Assembly: GCF_004123675.1 (NCBI RefSeq)
Contig: NZ_CP035423.1
Location: forward strand, 1-59,982
DNA length: 59,982 nucleotides
Source of the DNA: Leisingera sp. NJS204
GTDB taxonomy: Bacteria > Pseudomonadota > Alphaproteobacteria > Rhodobacterales > Rhodobacteraceae
Direction of reading: 5' to 3'
Positions 18,414-26,566 of the stretch are shown in pieces; the first letter of the stretch is position 1; every line of letters starts with the position of its first letter. The notes under the pieces were generated by a model. That model was not told where the DNA came from. It saw only the letters and a list, made by a program, of their open reading frames with translations, and did no database searches. The position numbers and the translations under genes are program-made.

Positions 18414-19771
18414 ATGATGAATCGACGTCAATTGCTTGGAGCCGGCGCTGCGGGTGCTGCGCTGGTTTCTGGTCAAGCGTGGGGCAAGACCTCGAACATG
18501 GGCCTGCCCGAAGCCGCCAGCATGGACACTGCGGCCACTCAGCCACCGTTACCTCCCTCTGTTGGGCCGGACTACAACCCGGTAGTCACGCTGAACGGCT
18601 GGACCCTGCCGTTCCGGATGAACAACGGGGTGAAGGAGTTTCACCTGGTGGCGGAACCGGTCGAGCGCGAGCTGGCCGAAGGCATGACCGCGCATCTGTG
18701 GGGCTACAACGGCCAGTCCACCGGTCCCACCATCGAAGCAGTGGAGGGCGACCGGGTCCGCATCTTCGTGACCAACAAACTGCCGGAGCATACTTCGGTA
18801 CATTGGCACGGGTTGATCCTGCCGTCAGGCATGGACGGGGTCGGCGGTCTCAGCCATCCGGGCATCCCGCCGGGCAAAACCTTTGTCTACGAGTTCGACC
18901 TGACCAAATCCGGCACGTTCATGTACCATCCGCATGCCGACGAGATGGTACAGATGGCCATGGGCATGATGGGCATGTTCATCGTGCACCCCAAGGATCC
19001 GGCCTTCATGCCAGTGGATCGGGATTTCCTGATCATGCTCAATGCCTTCGACATCGATCCAGGCTCTTATGTGCCGCGGGTGATGGAGATGACGGACTTC
19101 AACTTGTGGACCTGGAACAGCCGGATTTTCCCGGATATTGACCCGTTGGTAGTCAACCAGGGCGACCGGGTGCGGGTGCGCACCGGCAACCTGACGATGA
19201 CCAACCACCCGATCCACATGCACGGCTACGACTTCGAGGTCACCTGCACCGATGGCGGTTGGGTTCCCGAAAGCGCCCGCTGGCCCGAGGTGTCGATTGA
19301 CATCCCCGTCGGCGCCATGCGCGCCTATGAGTTTGACGCGGTGCATCCGGGCGACTGGGCGATCCACTGCCACAAGTCGCACCACACGATGAACGCGATG
19401 GGCCACGACGTGCCGACCTTCATCGGCACCGACAAGCGCAAGTTGACCGGCCAGATCCGCAACCTTCAGCCCGAATACATGCCGATGGGAACCGCCGGCA
19501 TGGCCGACATGGGCGAGATGTCGATGCCGCTGCCCGACAACACCGTACCTATGATGGCCGGCTGGGGACCGATGGCCCGCTCGAGATGGGCGGCATGTTC
19601 TCGGTCGTGAAGGTGCGCGAAGGCATTGAAGCAAACGACTACAGCGATCCTGGCTGGTACGAAAACCCTCCCGGCACCCAGGCCTATGAATGGACCGGTG
19701 AACTGCCCGACTTTGCACGCGCCGATAACGCGCAAACCCGCATTACCCCAAAACCCACCGCCAAGGGCTGA
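18414..19771 (+). pseudogene. Multicopper oxidase (CopA-like), frameshifted near the 3' end
   Basis: Periplasmic Cu(I) oxidase with a Tat signal (MNRRQLLGAGAAGA). All copper-ligand motifs are present: HWHG, HPHAD, HPIHMHGYDF and HCHKSHHTMNAMGHD. A Met-rich segment lies near the C-terminus. The frame ends early at 19610. A second frame from about 19575 to 19771 continues the protein (EMGGMFSVVKVREG...). One missing G in the ATGGCCCGCTCG stretch at about 19573 explains it; restoring it gives 452 residues. All ligands precede the shift, so the protein could still fold. A sequencing error is possible. The start is at 18414, after AAAGGAACG. Confidence 0.85.
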
Positions 19772-19812
19772 CCAGCCATTGGACCCCAACCAAACCTGAC
19801 GAGGAGACAGAT

Positions 19813-20511
19813 ATGAACAAGATTCTATCGGCAGCCATTCTTGGCGCTCTAGCCGCTGCACCGGCCTTTGCCGCCGGCACCCACGGCGGCGGCCATCATG
19901 ACGAAATGGAGGTCGGCAAGCCCGGAGAGGCAGCCCATGCAGACCGCGAAATCGCTGTCACCATGAAGGAAACCGACGACGGTGAGATGATTTTCGAACC
20001 CTCCGGTTTTTCCTTTACCAAGGGCGAAACCATCAAGTTCGTGATCACCAACGCCGGCGAGCTGGAGCATGAATTCGTGCTGGATACGGCCGAGCGAAAT
20101 GTCCACCACAAAGAGCTCATGGCCAAAATGGACATGGAACATGACGACCCGAATTCGGTGCGTCTGGACGCGGGTGCAACAGGAGAAATTATCTGGACCT
20201 TCTCCAATCTCGGCACATTCGAGTTCGCTTGCCTGATCCCCGGCCATTATGAGTCCGGCATGCATGGGCCGGTCGCGGTGCTCGAAGGCGGCGGCGGCAC
20301 CTTCACGGCCGGAACGGTCAAGAAAATCGACGCCAAATCCGGCAAGGTCACAATCAAGCATGAAGAACTGGTTGATCTGGAGATGCCCGCAATGACCATG
20401 GTGTTCCGTGTGGCTCACGCGGCAATGCTGGAGCAGATGCAGGCAGGCGGCAGTATCGAGTTCGTTGCCGAAAGGGTCAAAGGTAAGCTGACCGTGACTG
20501 CGGTAAGATAA
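19813..20511 (+). CDS. Periplasmic cupredoxin fused to a CusF-like copper-binding domain
   Basis: A 232-residue exported protein: signal peptide, a His-rich linker, then a cupredoxin domain (about residues 45-155). The type-1 Cu ligands are ELEHEF and CLIPGHYESGM (His, Cys, His, Met). A C-terminal CusF-like domain follows (about 165-232) with HEELVDLEMPAMTMVF, matching the MPAMTM-type copper site of CusF. The fusion puts an electron-transfer or storage domain and a copper chaperone domain on one chain. AGGAGACAG precedes the ATG. Confidence 0.92.
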   Translation: MNKILSAAILGALAAAPAFAAGTHGGGHHDEMEVGKPGEAAHADREIAVTMKETDDGEMIFEPSGFSFTKGETIKFVITNAGELEHEFVLDTAERNVHHKELMAKMDMEHDDPNSVRLDAGATGEIIWTFSNLGTFEFACLIPGHYESGMHGPVAVLEGGGGTFTAGTVKKIDAKSGKVTIKHEELVDLEMPAMTMVFRVAHAAMLEQMQAGGSIEFVAERVKGKLTVTAVR

Positions 20512-20516
20512 CCGGC

Positions 20517-20544
20517 AGAGGAGGTCGGAACGCCGGCCTCCTCT
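20517..20544 (+). terminator. Hairpin after the cupredoxin gene
   Basis: AGAGGAGGTCGG (20517-20528) pairs with CCGGCCTCCTCT (20533-20544) through one G-U pair around a four-base loop. There is no strong T-run, so it may be an attenuator or mRNA-protecting hairpin within the operon. Confidence 0.45.
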
Positions 20545-20639
20545 CTCCCAAACTCCTAGCAGGCCCATCAGGCGCCCAAGCGCACAACCATCAAAACACT
20601 GCACCGGCAGAAATCTGACAATAGGCAATCAAGGCAACG

Positions 20640-21899
20640 ATGCTGGATCTGCACACTCTCACACATGATGCCGCAGGCGCATTCGGGTTCTGGTACGATG
20701 ACAGCGCACCCGAATGGCTCCACCCGGTGATGCATCTGGTTCTGGTGCTGGCGCCAACGCTGCTTTTGCTCACCTTGGCCGGCCAGGCCGCCTGGCTGCT
20801 GCGCCGGCGGCTTCTACGGCGGGCGGCACCGATAGCTCCAGCTCAATTCCCGGCGGGCGGTCTGGAGCCGGGCTTGCCCCGCTATATCCTGCGCACGACC
20901 GGGCCGCATCAGCAGATCCTGATCTTGTTCAGCCTGACAGCGATGCCGATCGTCTACCTGTCTCTTGAGCTGCCCAAGCAGATCGTGAACCGCGTGTTTG
21001 AAAACGGCAGCAGTCCGGTTGTGGTGTTTGGTGTCGAGCTTTCGCAAGTTTCGCTGTTGTTTCTTCTCTGCGGCGCCTATCTGGCAGTCATCACACTCAA
21101 CGGCCTAAACAAATACTGGCTGAACATCCGAAAAGGGCGCGTTGCCGAAAGCTTCGTGCGCAGGCTTCGCCTTGCCGTTTACCGCCAGTGGAGGCAGGAT
21201 CAGCCTACTCGGCGCCAACCTGCGATCATGCCGGTTCTTGGCGCCGAGGTCGAGCCTGTCGGCAGCTTTGCCTCCGAACTGCTAACCGTCCCGCTGCTGC
21301 AAGGCGGCACGCTGGCGACAATCCTTCTGTTCATGTTCGTGCAGGATCCGATCCTCGCCGCGGCGGCCCTGACGGTGCTTCCGCTGCAGTTGATCATTGT
21401 GCCGCGTCTTCAACGGCGGGTGAATGCAGTGTCCCGCAAACGGATCCGAGAGATGCGCTTGCTAGGTGAGCATTTGGACCGGCAAAAGCGGGATTCCGGG
21501 AAAGGCATGCTGCCGGTCGCACGCAGTTTCCGGCAGTTGCTGAAGTTGCGCCTGCAGATCCACCGGCTGAAATTCCAGGCCAAGGCGATCAACAACTTCC
21601 TGACCGCCCTAACGCCATTCCTGTTCTATTCCCTCGGCGGGTATTTCGTGTTGCAGGAGCGGGTCTCGCTGGGCGCGCTGGTGGCAATGTTGTCCGCCCA
21701 CAAGGAGTTTTCATCCCCTCTGAAGGACCTGTTCCGATTCTATCAACAAAGCGAGGACGTGCGGATCCGGTACCAAGAGATCCGCGCCTTCGCAGCGGCC
21801 GGTTTCGGCGGGGCGCTCGGCCTCGCAAAAGTTGCTGGTCAACCTCGATACGGCCCGAAAGCAGATTCGTTCACCACTGAGAGAAAGAGATCCTCATGA
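20640..21899 (+). CDS. ABC transporter membrane domain without an ATPase domain
   Basis: A 419-residue polytopic protein resembling the transmembrane half of type I secretion or exporter ABC proteins. Hydrophobic helices are followed by a coupling segment (SFRQLLKLRLQIHRLKFQAKA) and a late helix pair ending VSLGALVAMLSAHKEF. The frame then runs into about 40 low-complexity residues and stops. There is no Walker A, signature or Walker B motif here or next door. Either it is truncated after the membrane domain, or it uses a chromosomal ATPase. Its stop overlaps the cytochrome c start (ATGA). Confidence 0.78.
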   Translation: MLDLHTLTHDAAGAFGFWYDDSAPEWLHPVMHLVLVLAPTLLLLTLAGQAAWLLRRRLLRRAAPIAPAQFPAGGLEPGLPRYILRTTGPHQQILILFSLTAMPIVYLSLELPKQIVNRVFENGSSPVVVFGVELSQVSLLFLLCGAYLAVITLNGLNKYWLNIRKGRVAESFVRRLRLAVYRQWRQDQPTRRQPAIMPVLGAEVEPVGSFASELLTVPLLQGGTLATILLFMFVQDPILAAAALTVLPLQLIIVPRLQRRVNAVSRKRIREMRLLGEHLDRQKRDSGKGMLPVARSFRQLLKLRLQIHRLKFQAKAINNFLTALTPFLFYSLGGYFVLQERVSLGALVAMLSAHKEFSSPLKDLFRFYQQSEDVRIRYQEIRAFAAAGFGGALGLAKVAGQPRYGPKADSFTTERKRSS

Positions 21900-22330
21900 A
21901 CAAGAACCTTGTTATCGTGGCTGCCGCAGCTGCCGCGGTGGCCTACTACGTTTACCACAGCACCGATGGAGGCGAGGCAACCACGCAGAGTGCCGTTCTG
22001 AAACCCGGAGCTCCGCTTGCCGAGGTTCAGCTGCCGCCGGACTTGAGTGACACTGCCCGGATCGGCAAGCGCGCCTATGACGCGATTTGCGCTGACTGCC
22101 ACGGAGACAATGCCGCAGGCCGCAACGGCATGGGGCCGCCGCTGGTTCACAAGATCTATGAGCCATCGCACCACGGCGACGCCGCCTTTATGCTCGCGGT
22201 CAGAAACGGCGTGCGGGCACATCACTGGAATTTTGGCAACATGCCTGCCAAGCACGGGCTGACCGATGGCGACGTGAAGGGCATCACTCGGTATGTGCGG
22301 GAACTGCAGCAGGCAAACGGGATCGAATAA
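21896..22330 (+). CDS. Exported class I cytochrome c
   Basis: A 144-residue protein with an N-terminal signal/anchor (LVIVAAAAAAVAYYVYH). A single haem site, CADCH, is followed by a GPPLVH segment and a late Met (NMPAKHGLTDGDV) suited to be the distal ligand. It is the last copper-operon gene and is coupled to the ABC-like gene by ATGA. A likely role is electron transfer with the multicopper oxidase or cupredoxin; that is inference from context. Confidence 0.92.
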   Translation: MNKNLVIVAAAAAAVAYYVYHSTDGGEATTQSAVLKPGAPLAEVQLPPDLSDTARIGKRAYDAICADCHGDNAAGRNGMGPPLVHKIYEPSHHGDAAFMLAVRNGVRAHHWNFGNMPAKHGLTDGDVKGITRYVRELQQANGIE

Positions 22331-22650
22331 CCCGGGGGCGAGAAGCTGGGCCGTAGTAACGGACCTGCTAAAGTTCCACGGCTCTGCAGTACTCATAGCG
22401 AACGAGGACGCTACCGAACTCCAGGGACAAGACTGGCAATCGGACATGGGACCAAGGGCGGAAAGATTCTGGCATGGCCGAGAGAATGGCTGCTGTCCTC
22501 TGGTTGTTCTTCATACGCCCAATAATGCACTTTCGGGCTATTTGGGCCAGGTTGCAGCTGAGGCGAACAGCAGCAACGTCCCGTATCTCATCAGTTCGAA
22601 CAGCACGCAGAGAATGGTCACTGCATCTTGGGTTCGCCTTGTGTTCTTTA
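22331..22650. other. Non-coding right end of the transposon
   Basis: About 320 bp between the cytochrome c stop and the right inverted repeat. No convincing gene or strong hairpin is seen. It shares a short motif (about 22591) with 15793 inside the same element. Confidence 0.5.
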
Positions 22651-22686
22651 TAACCCCCATCTGTGCACGTTCGGTGCGGTTGGGCC
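22651..22686 (-). repeat. Right terminal inverted repeat of the Tn3-family element
   Basis: Reverse complement begins GGCCCAACCGCACCGAACG and matches the left repeat with a single mismatch. The target duplication TGGAA follows at 22687-22691. Confidence 0.92.
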
Positions 22687-23024
22687 TGGAAGATGAATTT
22701 GCGATCTTCTTTTGTGCCAACAGCATTCGGCAGACTTTCAAAAAAGCTGGGCCAACCGGTGCCACTATCGTACTTCGCGTCTGCGCCGTAGACTGGCAGA
22801 TCGCATCCCCGGCAGCGGTAGGTGCCAGCCCGATACTCATCATTCAACGGACTGGTATAAGGGCGTTCGGTCTCTTCCTGGCGCAAGACGAGGTACTCTC
22901 TTTCGCTCAAGCGCTCCCGCCATTCGGATTCACTGCGGCAAATCTCAAATCCGCATGTCGCGGCTTGAAGGGGCCGGGCCAGTAAGGCTGCGCCGGTGAT
23001 CATGAGCAAAGTTCTGCGGTTCAT
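22687..23024 (-). pseudogene. msrB: msrB 5' fragment (secreted methionine sulfoxide reductase B, N-terminal part)
   Basis: Starts at 23024 with a Tat-like signal (MNRRTLLMITGAALL). It continues into MsrB: RQEETERPYTSPLNDEYR, the first zinc CxxC (YRCRGCDLPVY), and SGTGWPSFFE. It ends at KFIFQ, where the transposon begins. The catalytic Cys and second CxxC are on the other fragment (9332-9466), so this part alone cannot be active. The chimeric frame continues into the transposon to 22368 without MsrB similarity. Confidence 0.93.
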
Positions 23025-23099
23025 GTGGCACCTGTTCGGATAGTGTTTGGATGAGCCAGCCAAAGGGTAGGCTGGCCCATCCATGCCGGTCTGCTCGAT

Positions 23100-23651
23100 T
23101 TACTTCGGTACAAGAACCGTATCGACAACGTGGATCACGCCGTTCGACTGATCGACATCGGCGATGGTCACACGGCCAGTATTGCCGTTTTCGTCGTAAA
23201 TGTAGACATTGTTGCCCTTCACCTGCGCCGAAAGGGCATCGCCCGATACAGCGTTAAAGTGATAGAAGCCATCGGACGAAGCGCGGGCCTGACCTGCGAT
23301 CTCTGCGGCGGACCAATCACCAGCAACGACATGCGCGGTCAGCACTTTGACGAGCATGTCCTTGTTCTCAGGCTTCAGGAGCGTATCCACGGTTCCTGCA
23401 GGCAATGCGGCAAAGGCATCGTTCACGGGGGCAAAGACTGTAAAGGGGCCTGGGCCTTGCAACGTCTCGACCAGGCCTGCAGCCTGAACAGCGGCGACGA
23501 GCGTGGTGTGGTCTGCCGAGTTCACCGCATTTTCGACGATGTTCTTGGTTTCGAACATGGGCGCGCCGCCAACCATGGGGTTCTCTGCATAGGCAGCAGT
23601 TGCGATTGTCAGCGCTGCGGCTGCGATGGCCAGATTGGATATGATTTTCAT
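23100..23651 (-). CDS. Fasciclin (FAS1) domain secreted protein
   Basis: A 183-residue protein with a signal peptide (MKIISNLAIAAAALTIATAA-YA) and a single FAS1 domain. The FAS1 H1 and H2 boxes are visible as FTVFAPVNDAFAALPAG and GVIHVVDTVLVP. Secreted FAS1 proteins mediate adhesion or envelope stress functions. It lies between the anti-sigma gene and msrB and has its own predicted ECF promoter (23698-23726). AGAGGAGAAA precedes the ATG. Confidence 0.93.
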   Translation of the reverse strand: MKIISNLAIAAAALTIATAAYAENPMVGGAPMFETKNIVENAVNSADHTTLVAAVQAAGLVETLQGPGPFTVFAPVNDAFAALPAGTVDTLLKPENKDMLVKVLTAHVVAGDWSAAEIAGQARASSDGFYHFNAVSGDALSAQVKGNNVYIYDENGNTGRVTIADVDQSNGVIHVVDTVLVPK

Positions 23652-23697
23652 ATTTTCTCCTCTCGTGGTTGCCCGCGATCTTTTGCGGTTACGAGAG

Positions 23698-23726
23698 CCA
23701 CGGCACGATGTGCGGAAGAGTTTCAG
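23698..23726 (-). promoter_or_regulatory. Predicted ECF-sigma promoter for FAS1-msrB-doxX
   Basis: On the minus strand, CTGAAACT (23726-23719), 16 bp, then CGTGG (23702-23698). The identical motif pair with the same 16-bp spacing precedes the DUF4394 gene (26007-26035). The GAAAC/CGT layout is typical of ECF promoters. It sits about 50 bp before the FAS1 ATG. Confidence 0.72.
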
Positions 23727-24427
23727 CCCGCCTGAAATAAATCGGCGTCAAAGAATTCGTCAGTCGCCAATACGGCCCCTGTAGGCGCACCGGTGGGCGA
23801 GCCGCCTTCGGGTTCATCCGAAACGGCTAATACTCCACCGTCAATCAAGGCTGCAATCTCGGGAGTGATCTCGAACAAGCTTTCCTGATCCGCCGGGATC
23901 ACACCCAGGGACACGGGCGCATCAGCATTCGCGCCGATCACCCAAAGCTCAAAATCCCGGCCTGTCGCTGGCGCACCCTGTTTGGGAATAACTTTGAACA
24001 GGTTTCCATCCGGGGAATAACCTGCCTCAATATGCACAGCGCCATCTTCCGAGATTAGTGTCGCATGAAGCGTAGGGTCAAAGGCCGGGCCGCGCAGCAT
24101 AGGGCTGAAAGCGAGGAACGCGGCGACGGCAACAACGGCCAATGCAGGGAAGGCGAACCAACTCCAGGCCCATCCGCGTCTTGGACGGGCTTCCTCGCCA
24201 TTCAATTCGGCGATTAGTTTCGCTCTGACCGAAGATGAAGGAACCTCATCAGACAGATCAGTAGTCAAAGCTGCGAGCTTAGCCTCCCAAAACTGCACAT
24301 GCGCACGAAGGTCAGCCTCCACCTGAAGCCGTGCTTCAAATGCCCGCTCCGCGTCCGCGTCCAGCAGGCGCAAGACGTATTCGGCGGCCAACGCCTCGTC
24401 TTCCGGTATGTCCTGGTGGTCGCTCAT
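23723..24427 (-). CDS. Anti-sigma factor, RskA-like
   Basis: A 234-residue single-pass membrane protein: a cytoplasmic N-terminal zinc-less anti-sigma region (LAAEYVLRLLDADAERAFEARLQ), a transmembrane helix (about residues 90-110), and a periplasmic RskA domain with RDFELWVIGANADAPVSLG. It would hold the ECF sigma factor inactive at the membrane. The ATG at 24427 overlaps the sigma stop as ATGA. The length is normal for the family. Confidence 0.92.
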   Translation of the reverse strand: MSDHQDIPEDEALAAEYVLRLLDADAERAFEARLQVEADLRAHVQFWEAKLAALTTDLSDEVPSSSVRAKLIAELNGEEARPRRGWAWSWFAFPALAVVAVAAFLAFSPMLRGPAFDPTLHATLISEDGAVHIEAGYSPDGNLFKVIPKQGAPATGRDFELWVIGANADAPVSLGVIPADQESLFEITPEIAALIDGGVLAVSDEPEGGSPTGAPTGAVLATDEFFDADLFQAG

Positions 24428-24966
24428 CGCGAAAGGCACTCCTTCAATGATATCAGGCTGCGGCGCAGCCAGGTCCGCATCGTGTTCAGCGGTACATCAA
24501 AGCGGTCCGCAAGCGCTTGGTAGGTTGCGCCGTCCAGATAGGCGGCACGCACGGCATCGGCCCGGTCGGGAGGCAGCTCTTCAAAACAGGCACTGATCCG
24601 GCGCTGTTCTGATGCAGCAATACTTGCGGCTTCAGGCCCCGGTCGCTTCTCAACAAGCTCACCAACGCTGTCGAGGTCCACGTGATTGGCCTTTCTAGCC
24701 CGTAGCCGGTCAATCGACAGATTTCTTGAAACGGTGATGAGCCAAGTCATCGGAGAATGGCCTGTCACCGCATATCCGTCAGCCTTGGCCCAAATGCGAA
24801 GATACACGTCCTGCAGTGCATCCTCCGCTTCGGCTCTGCTCTTCAAGACACGCAGGCACACACTGAATAGTTTCCCGCTTGTGGCATCGTAGAGAGCGGC
24901 CAGCGCAGCCCGGTCGCCAAGGGCGACCTTACCGATCAGCTCTTCAATGTCCCTGCGGTCCGTCAT
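24424..24966 (-). CDS. ECF-type RNA polymerase sigma factor
   Basis: A 180-residue sigma factor. Region 2 contains AEDALQDVYLRIW and TWLITVSRNLSIDRLRARK. Region 4 contains LPPDRADAVRAAYLDGATYQALADRFDVPLNTMRTWLRRSL. The start at 24966 gives the usual ECF length; the frame extends upstream to 25086 without support. It is coupled to the anti-sigma gene. The two matching promoters at 26007 and 23698 are its likely targets, so DUF4394, sigma and anti-sigma would be autoregulated. Confidence 0.93.
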   Translation of the reverse strand: MTDRRDIEELIGKVALGDRAALAALYDATSGKLFSVCLRVLKSRAEAEDALQDVYLRIWAKADGYAVTGHSPMTWLITVSRNLSIDRLRARKANHVDLDSVGELVEKRPGPEAASIAASEQRRISACFEELPPDRADAVRAAYLDGATYQALADRFDVPLNTMRTWLRRSLISLKECLSR

Positions 24967-25096
24967 TCGTGTCCTAAGCCATTCAAATAGCTTCTTTTCC
25001 TTGCCTGACTGACAGAAATGGCCCCAAACGGCAAGCTCTTGCCGCTGGGACCACCCTGAACTGGTACCAATCAACTCACCACCCAATCGTCACGGA

Positions 25097-25948
25097 TTAC
25101 ATCCCGAGCGACGCCGCGAAGCCCGTAATGCCACCCATTCCAAGATTGGCTTTCATCGTGGCCGCACCTGTTTCGAGGTCGATCTCGTAAAGCCCAGCCG
25201 ACGCAGCACCTTCCATCTGAAGGATTGCAAGCGCCATGTCCTCACCTTCTTTGGCCGAAACGATGTCGAAGCCACCCATCGGGGCCAAATCGACAGGTGC
25301 ACCGTCAACGGTGATTTTACCAATGGTTTCCAATGTACCGGCATTGTTAGCCAAGCTCACCAGTGTGTCGGTTGCAGCATCAAGTGCATACTGGAATGTC
25401 GCGCCCGCTGTCTCACCGTTGATGGCGTTCGTATAGGCATTGGCAAAGATCATCGGAGTTGTGCCTGCCATGGAGTCACCATCAGCATAAGCGAGGTCAG
25501 TGAAGCGGCGTACGGAACCGGCGCGCTCGTCATTGTCGCCGAAGCCTTCAGGGAAATAGACAAGGTTATCTCCCGTCGATGTCACGGCGCGCACAGCGTC
25601 AATCTTGTTGTTGAAGTCAAACGCAACCATTTTACCTTCGCCAATCATCGCATCGTCCATGAACGCGGCACCCAGATCGGTCATATCGCCCGACATCGGA
25701 TCAATCGTCGCGATCATGCCGTCAGAGAAGCCAAGAAGTTCGCCAGTCACCGGACGCCAGGCAATCGCCTTCAGGGGAGATGCCAAGCTGTAGGTCATCA
25801 CGTCGCCAGGGGCATTCACATTGCTCATCACGACGAGCGTTGCGCCATCATCTGCCAGAGCATAGCCGGAAACCGCTGCGTGACCTGCAGCAAATGCCGG
25901 GCTGGCTGCAAGGGCAATCATGGACGTCACAAGAGCTTGGGTTTTCAT
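25097..25948 (-). CDS. DUF4394 secreted protein
   Basis: A 283-residue exported protein with signal peptide MKTQALVTSMIALAASPAFA. A repeated beta-rich body follows: LKAIAWRPVTGELLGFSD, ATIDPMSGDMTDLG, and a similar second half. This is the DUF4394 pattern, possibly a propeller-like fold. It is the first gene of the ECF operon. The start at 25948 has AAAGGAAGAACG before it. Function unknown; the regulon context suggests oxidative or envelope stress. Confidence 0.88.
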   Translation of the reverse strand: MKTQALVTSMIALAASPAFAAGHAAVSGYALADDGATLVVMSNVNAPGDVMTYSLASPLKAIAWRPVTGELLGFSDGMIATIDPMSGDMTDLGAAFMDDAMIGEGKMVAFDFNNKIDAVRAVTSTGDNLVYFPEGFGDNDERAGSVRRFTDLAYADGDSMAGTTPMIFANAYTNAINGETAGATFQYALDAATDTLVSLANNAGTLETIGKITVDGAPVDLAPMGGFDIVSAKEGEDMALAILQMEGAASAGLYEIDLETGAATMKANLGMGGITGFAASLGM

Positions 25949-26006
25949 CGTTCTTCCTTTCAAGTTGGTATCAGCGCGCACGTATTTGAATGCGCTCTGT
26001 CCTCAA

Positions 26007-26035
26007 CCACGAAAGGAAATGCTGGATAGTTTCAG
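26007..26035 (-). promoter_or_regulatory. Predicted ECF-sigma promoter for DUF4394-sigma-anti-sigma
   Basis: On the minus strand, CTGAAACT (26035-26028), 16 bp, CGTGG (26011-26007), about 60 bp before the DUF4394 ATG. It is the same motif and spacing as at 23698-23726; I found no third copy in the window. Confidence 0.72.
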
Positions 26036-26566
26036 CGCGATCTGGACGTGTCGCGGTTTGATGCCAGACCCAATGTGCAGTCCTATCCGCCGCAAGTTCG
26101 TCGCTACGCTGCTATCGCAGCGTAGCAGGCAGCACCAGAGCCACACCAGAGCGGCTTGGCGGGACGGTCAACTAACACCGAACAAAACGATCAGGGCAGA
26201 TGCCTTCGGCAAGATCGACGAGGTTTCTACAGCTGAGGTTTTCCTGTTGCGGAAGCTGTTTGGAACAAAAAGAACTGTTCTGCTCTCAGCAACGACGTAC
26301 CATCCTCCTGCTTTAACAGAACGAGCGTATCTGCTTCCAGCCTCATGTCTTGAAACACTACAACGACATTGCCCGAGTAGGCACTCCCGTTATCGATTTG
26401 CGAGATGTTGTCAGAGGAAATTTTGAAGACCTCGTCAGCATTGAAAGTGACCTGAGTATTTTACCGCCGAGTGACCGCTGTCAACGGCGGCGTAAAAACC
26501 TGCCACCGGGGCGGAGCAAAAGTCGACCAGTTTTGGGAGCGCGCCTTTGAAGAACATGCGTTTTAG
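26036..26566. other. Gene-free stretch with an inverted repeat
   Basis: About 530 bp without a convincing gene between the stress operon and the Fic gene. Near 26459-26497, TTTTACCGCCG and CGGCGGCGTAAAA form an imperfect inverted repeat next to GACCGCTGTCAACG. It could be a leftover of an insertion-sequence end. I cannot support more than that. Confidence 0.4.

Larger units (their letters stand above)
9467..22686. mobile_element. Tn3-family transposon (13,220 bp) carrying cobalt and copper genes
   Basis: Bounded by 36-bp inverted repeats (9467-9502 and 22651-22686, one mismatch; outer ends GGCCCAACCGC) and by the 5-bp direct repeats TGGAA (9462-9466, 22687-22691) typical of Tn3-family insertion. 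It contains tnpA, a res-like site and tnpR at the left end. Cargo follows: a cobalt block (13220-15398, minus strand), an 800-bp gene-poor stretch, and a copper operon (16234-22330, plus strand). It splits msrB exactly. Similarity between the two ends continues weakly beyond the 36 bp, starting at GGGGGTTA. Confidence 0.93.

Noticed and set aside
22293..22985. A 230-codon plus-strand frame across the transposon end and msrB
   Set aside because: It is antisense to msrB and crosses the insertion boundary, so it cannot be an evolved gene.
25920..26426. A 168-codon frame upstream of the stress operon
   Set aside because: It overlaps the DUF4394 start and both predicted promoter boxes on the other strand; no family similarity.
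26459..26497. Imperfect inverted repeat TTTTACCGCCG...CGGCGGCGTAAAA as an insertion-sequence end
   Set aside because: No partner end, target duplication or transposase remnant is visible; noted only as possible debris.
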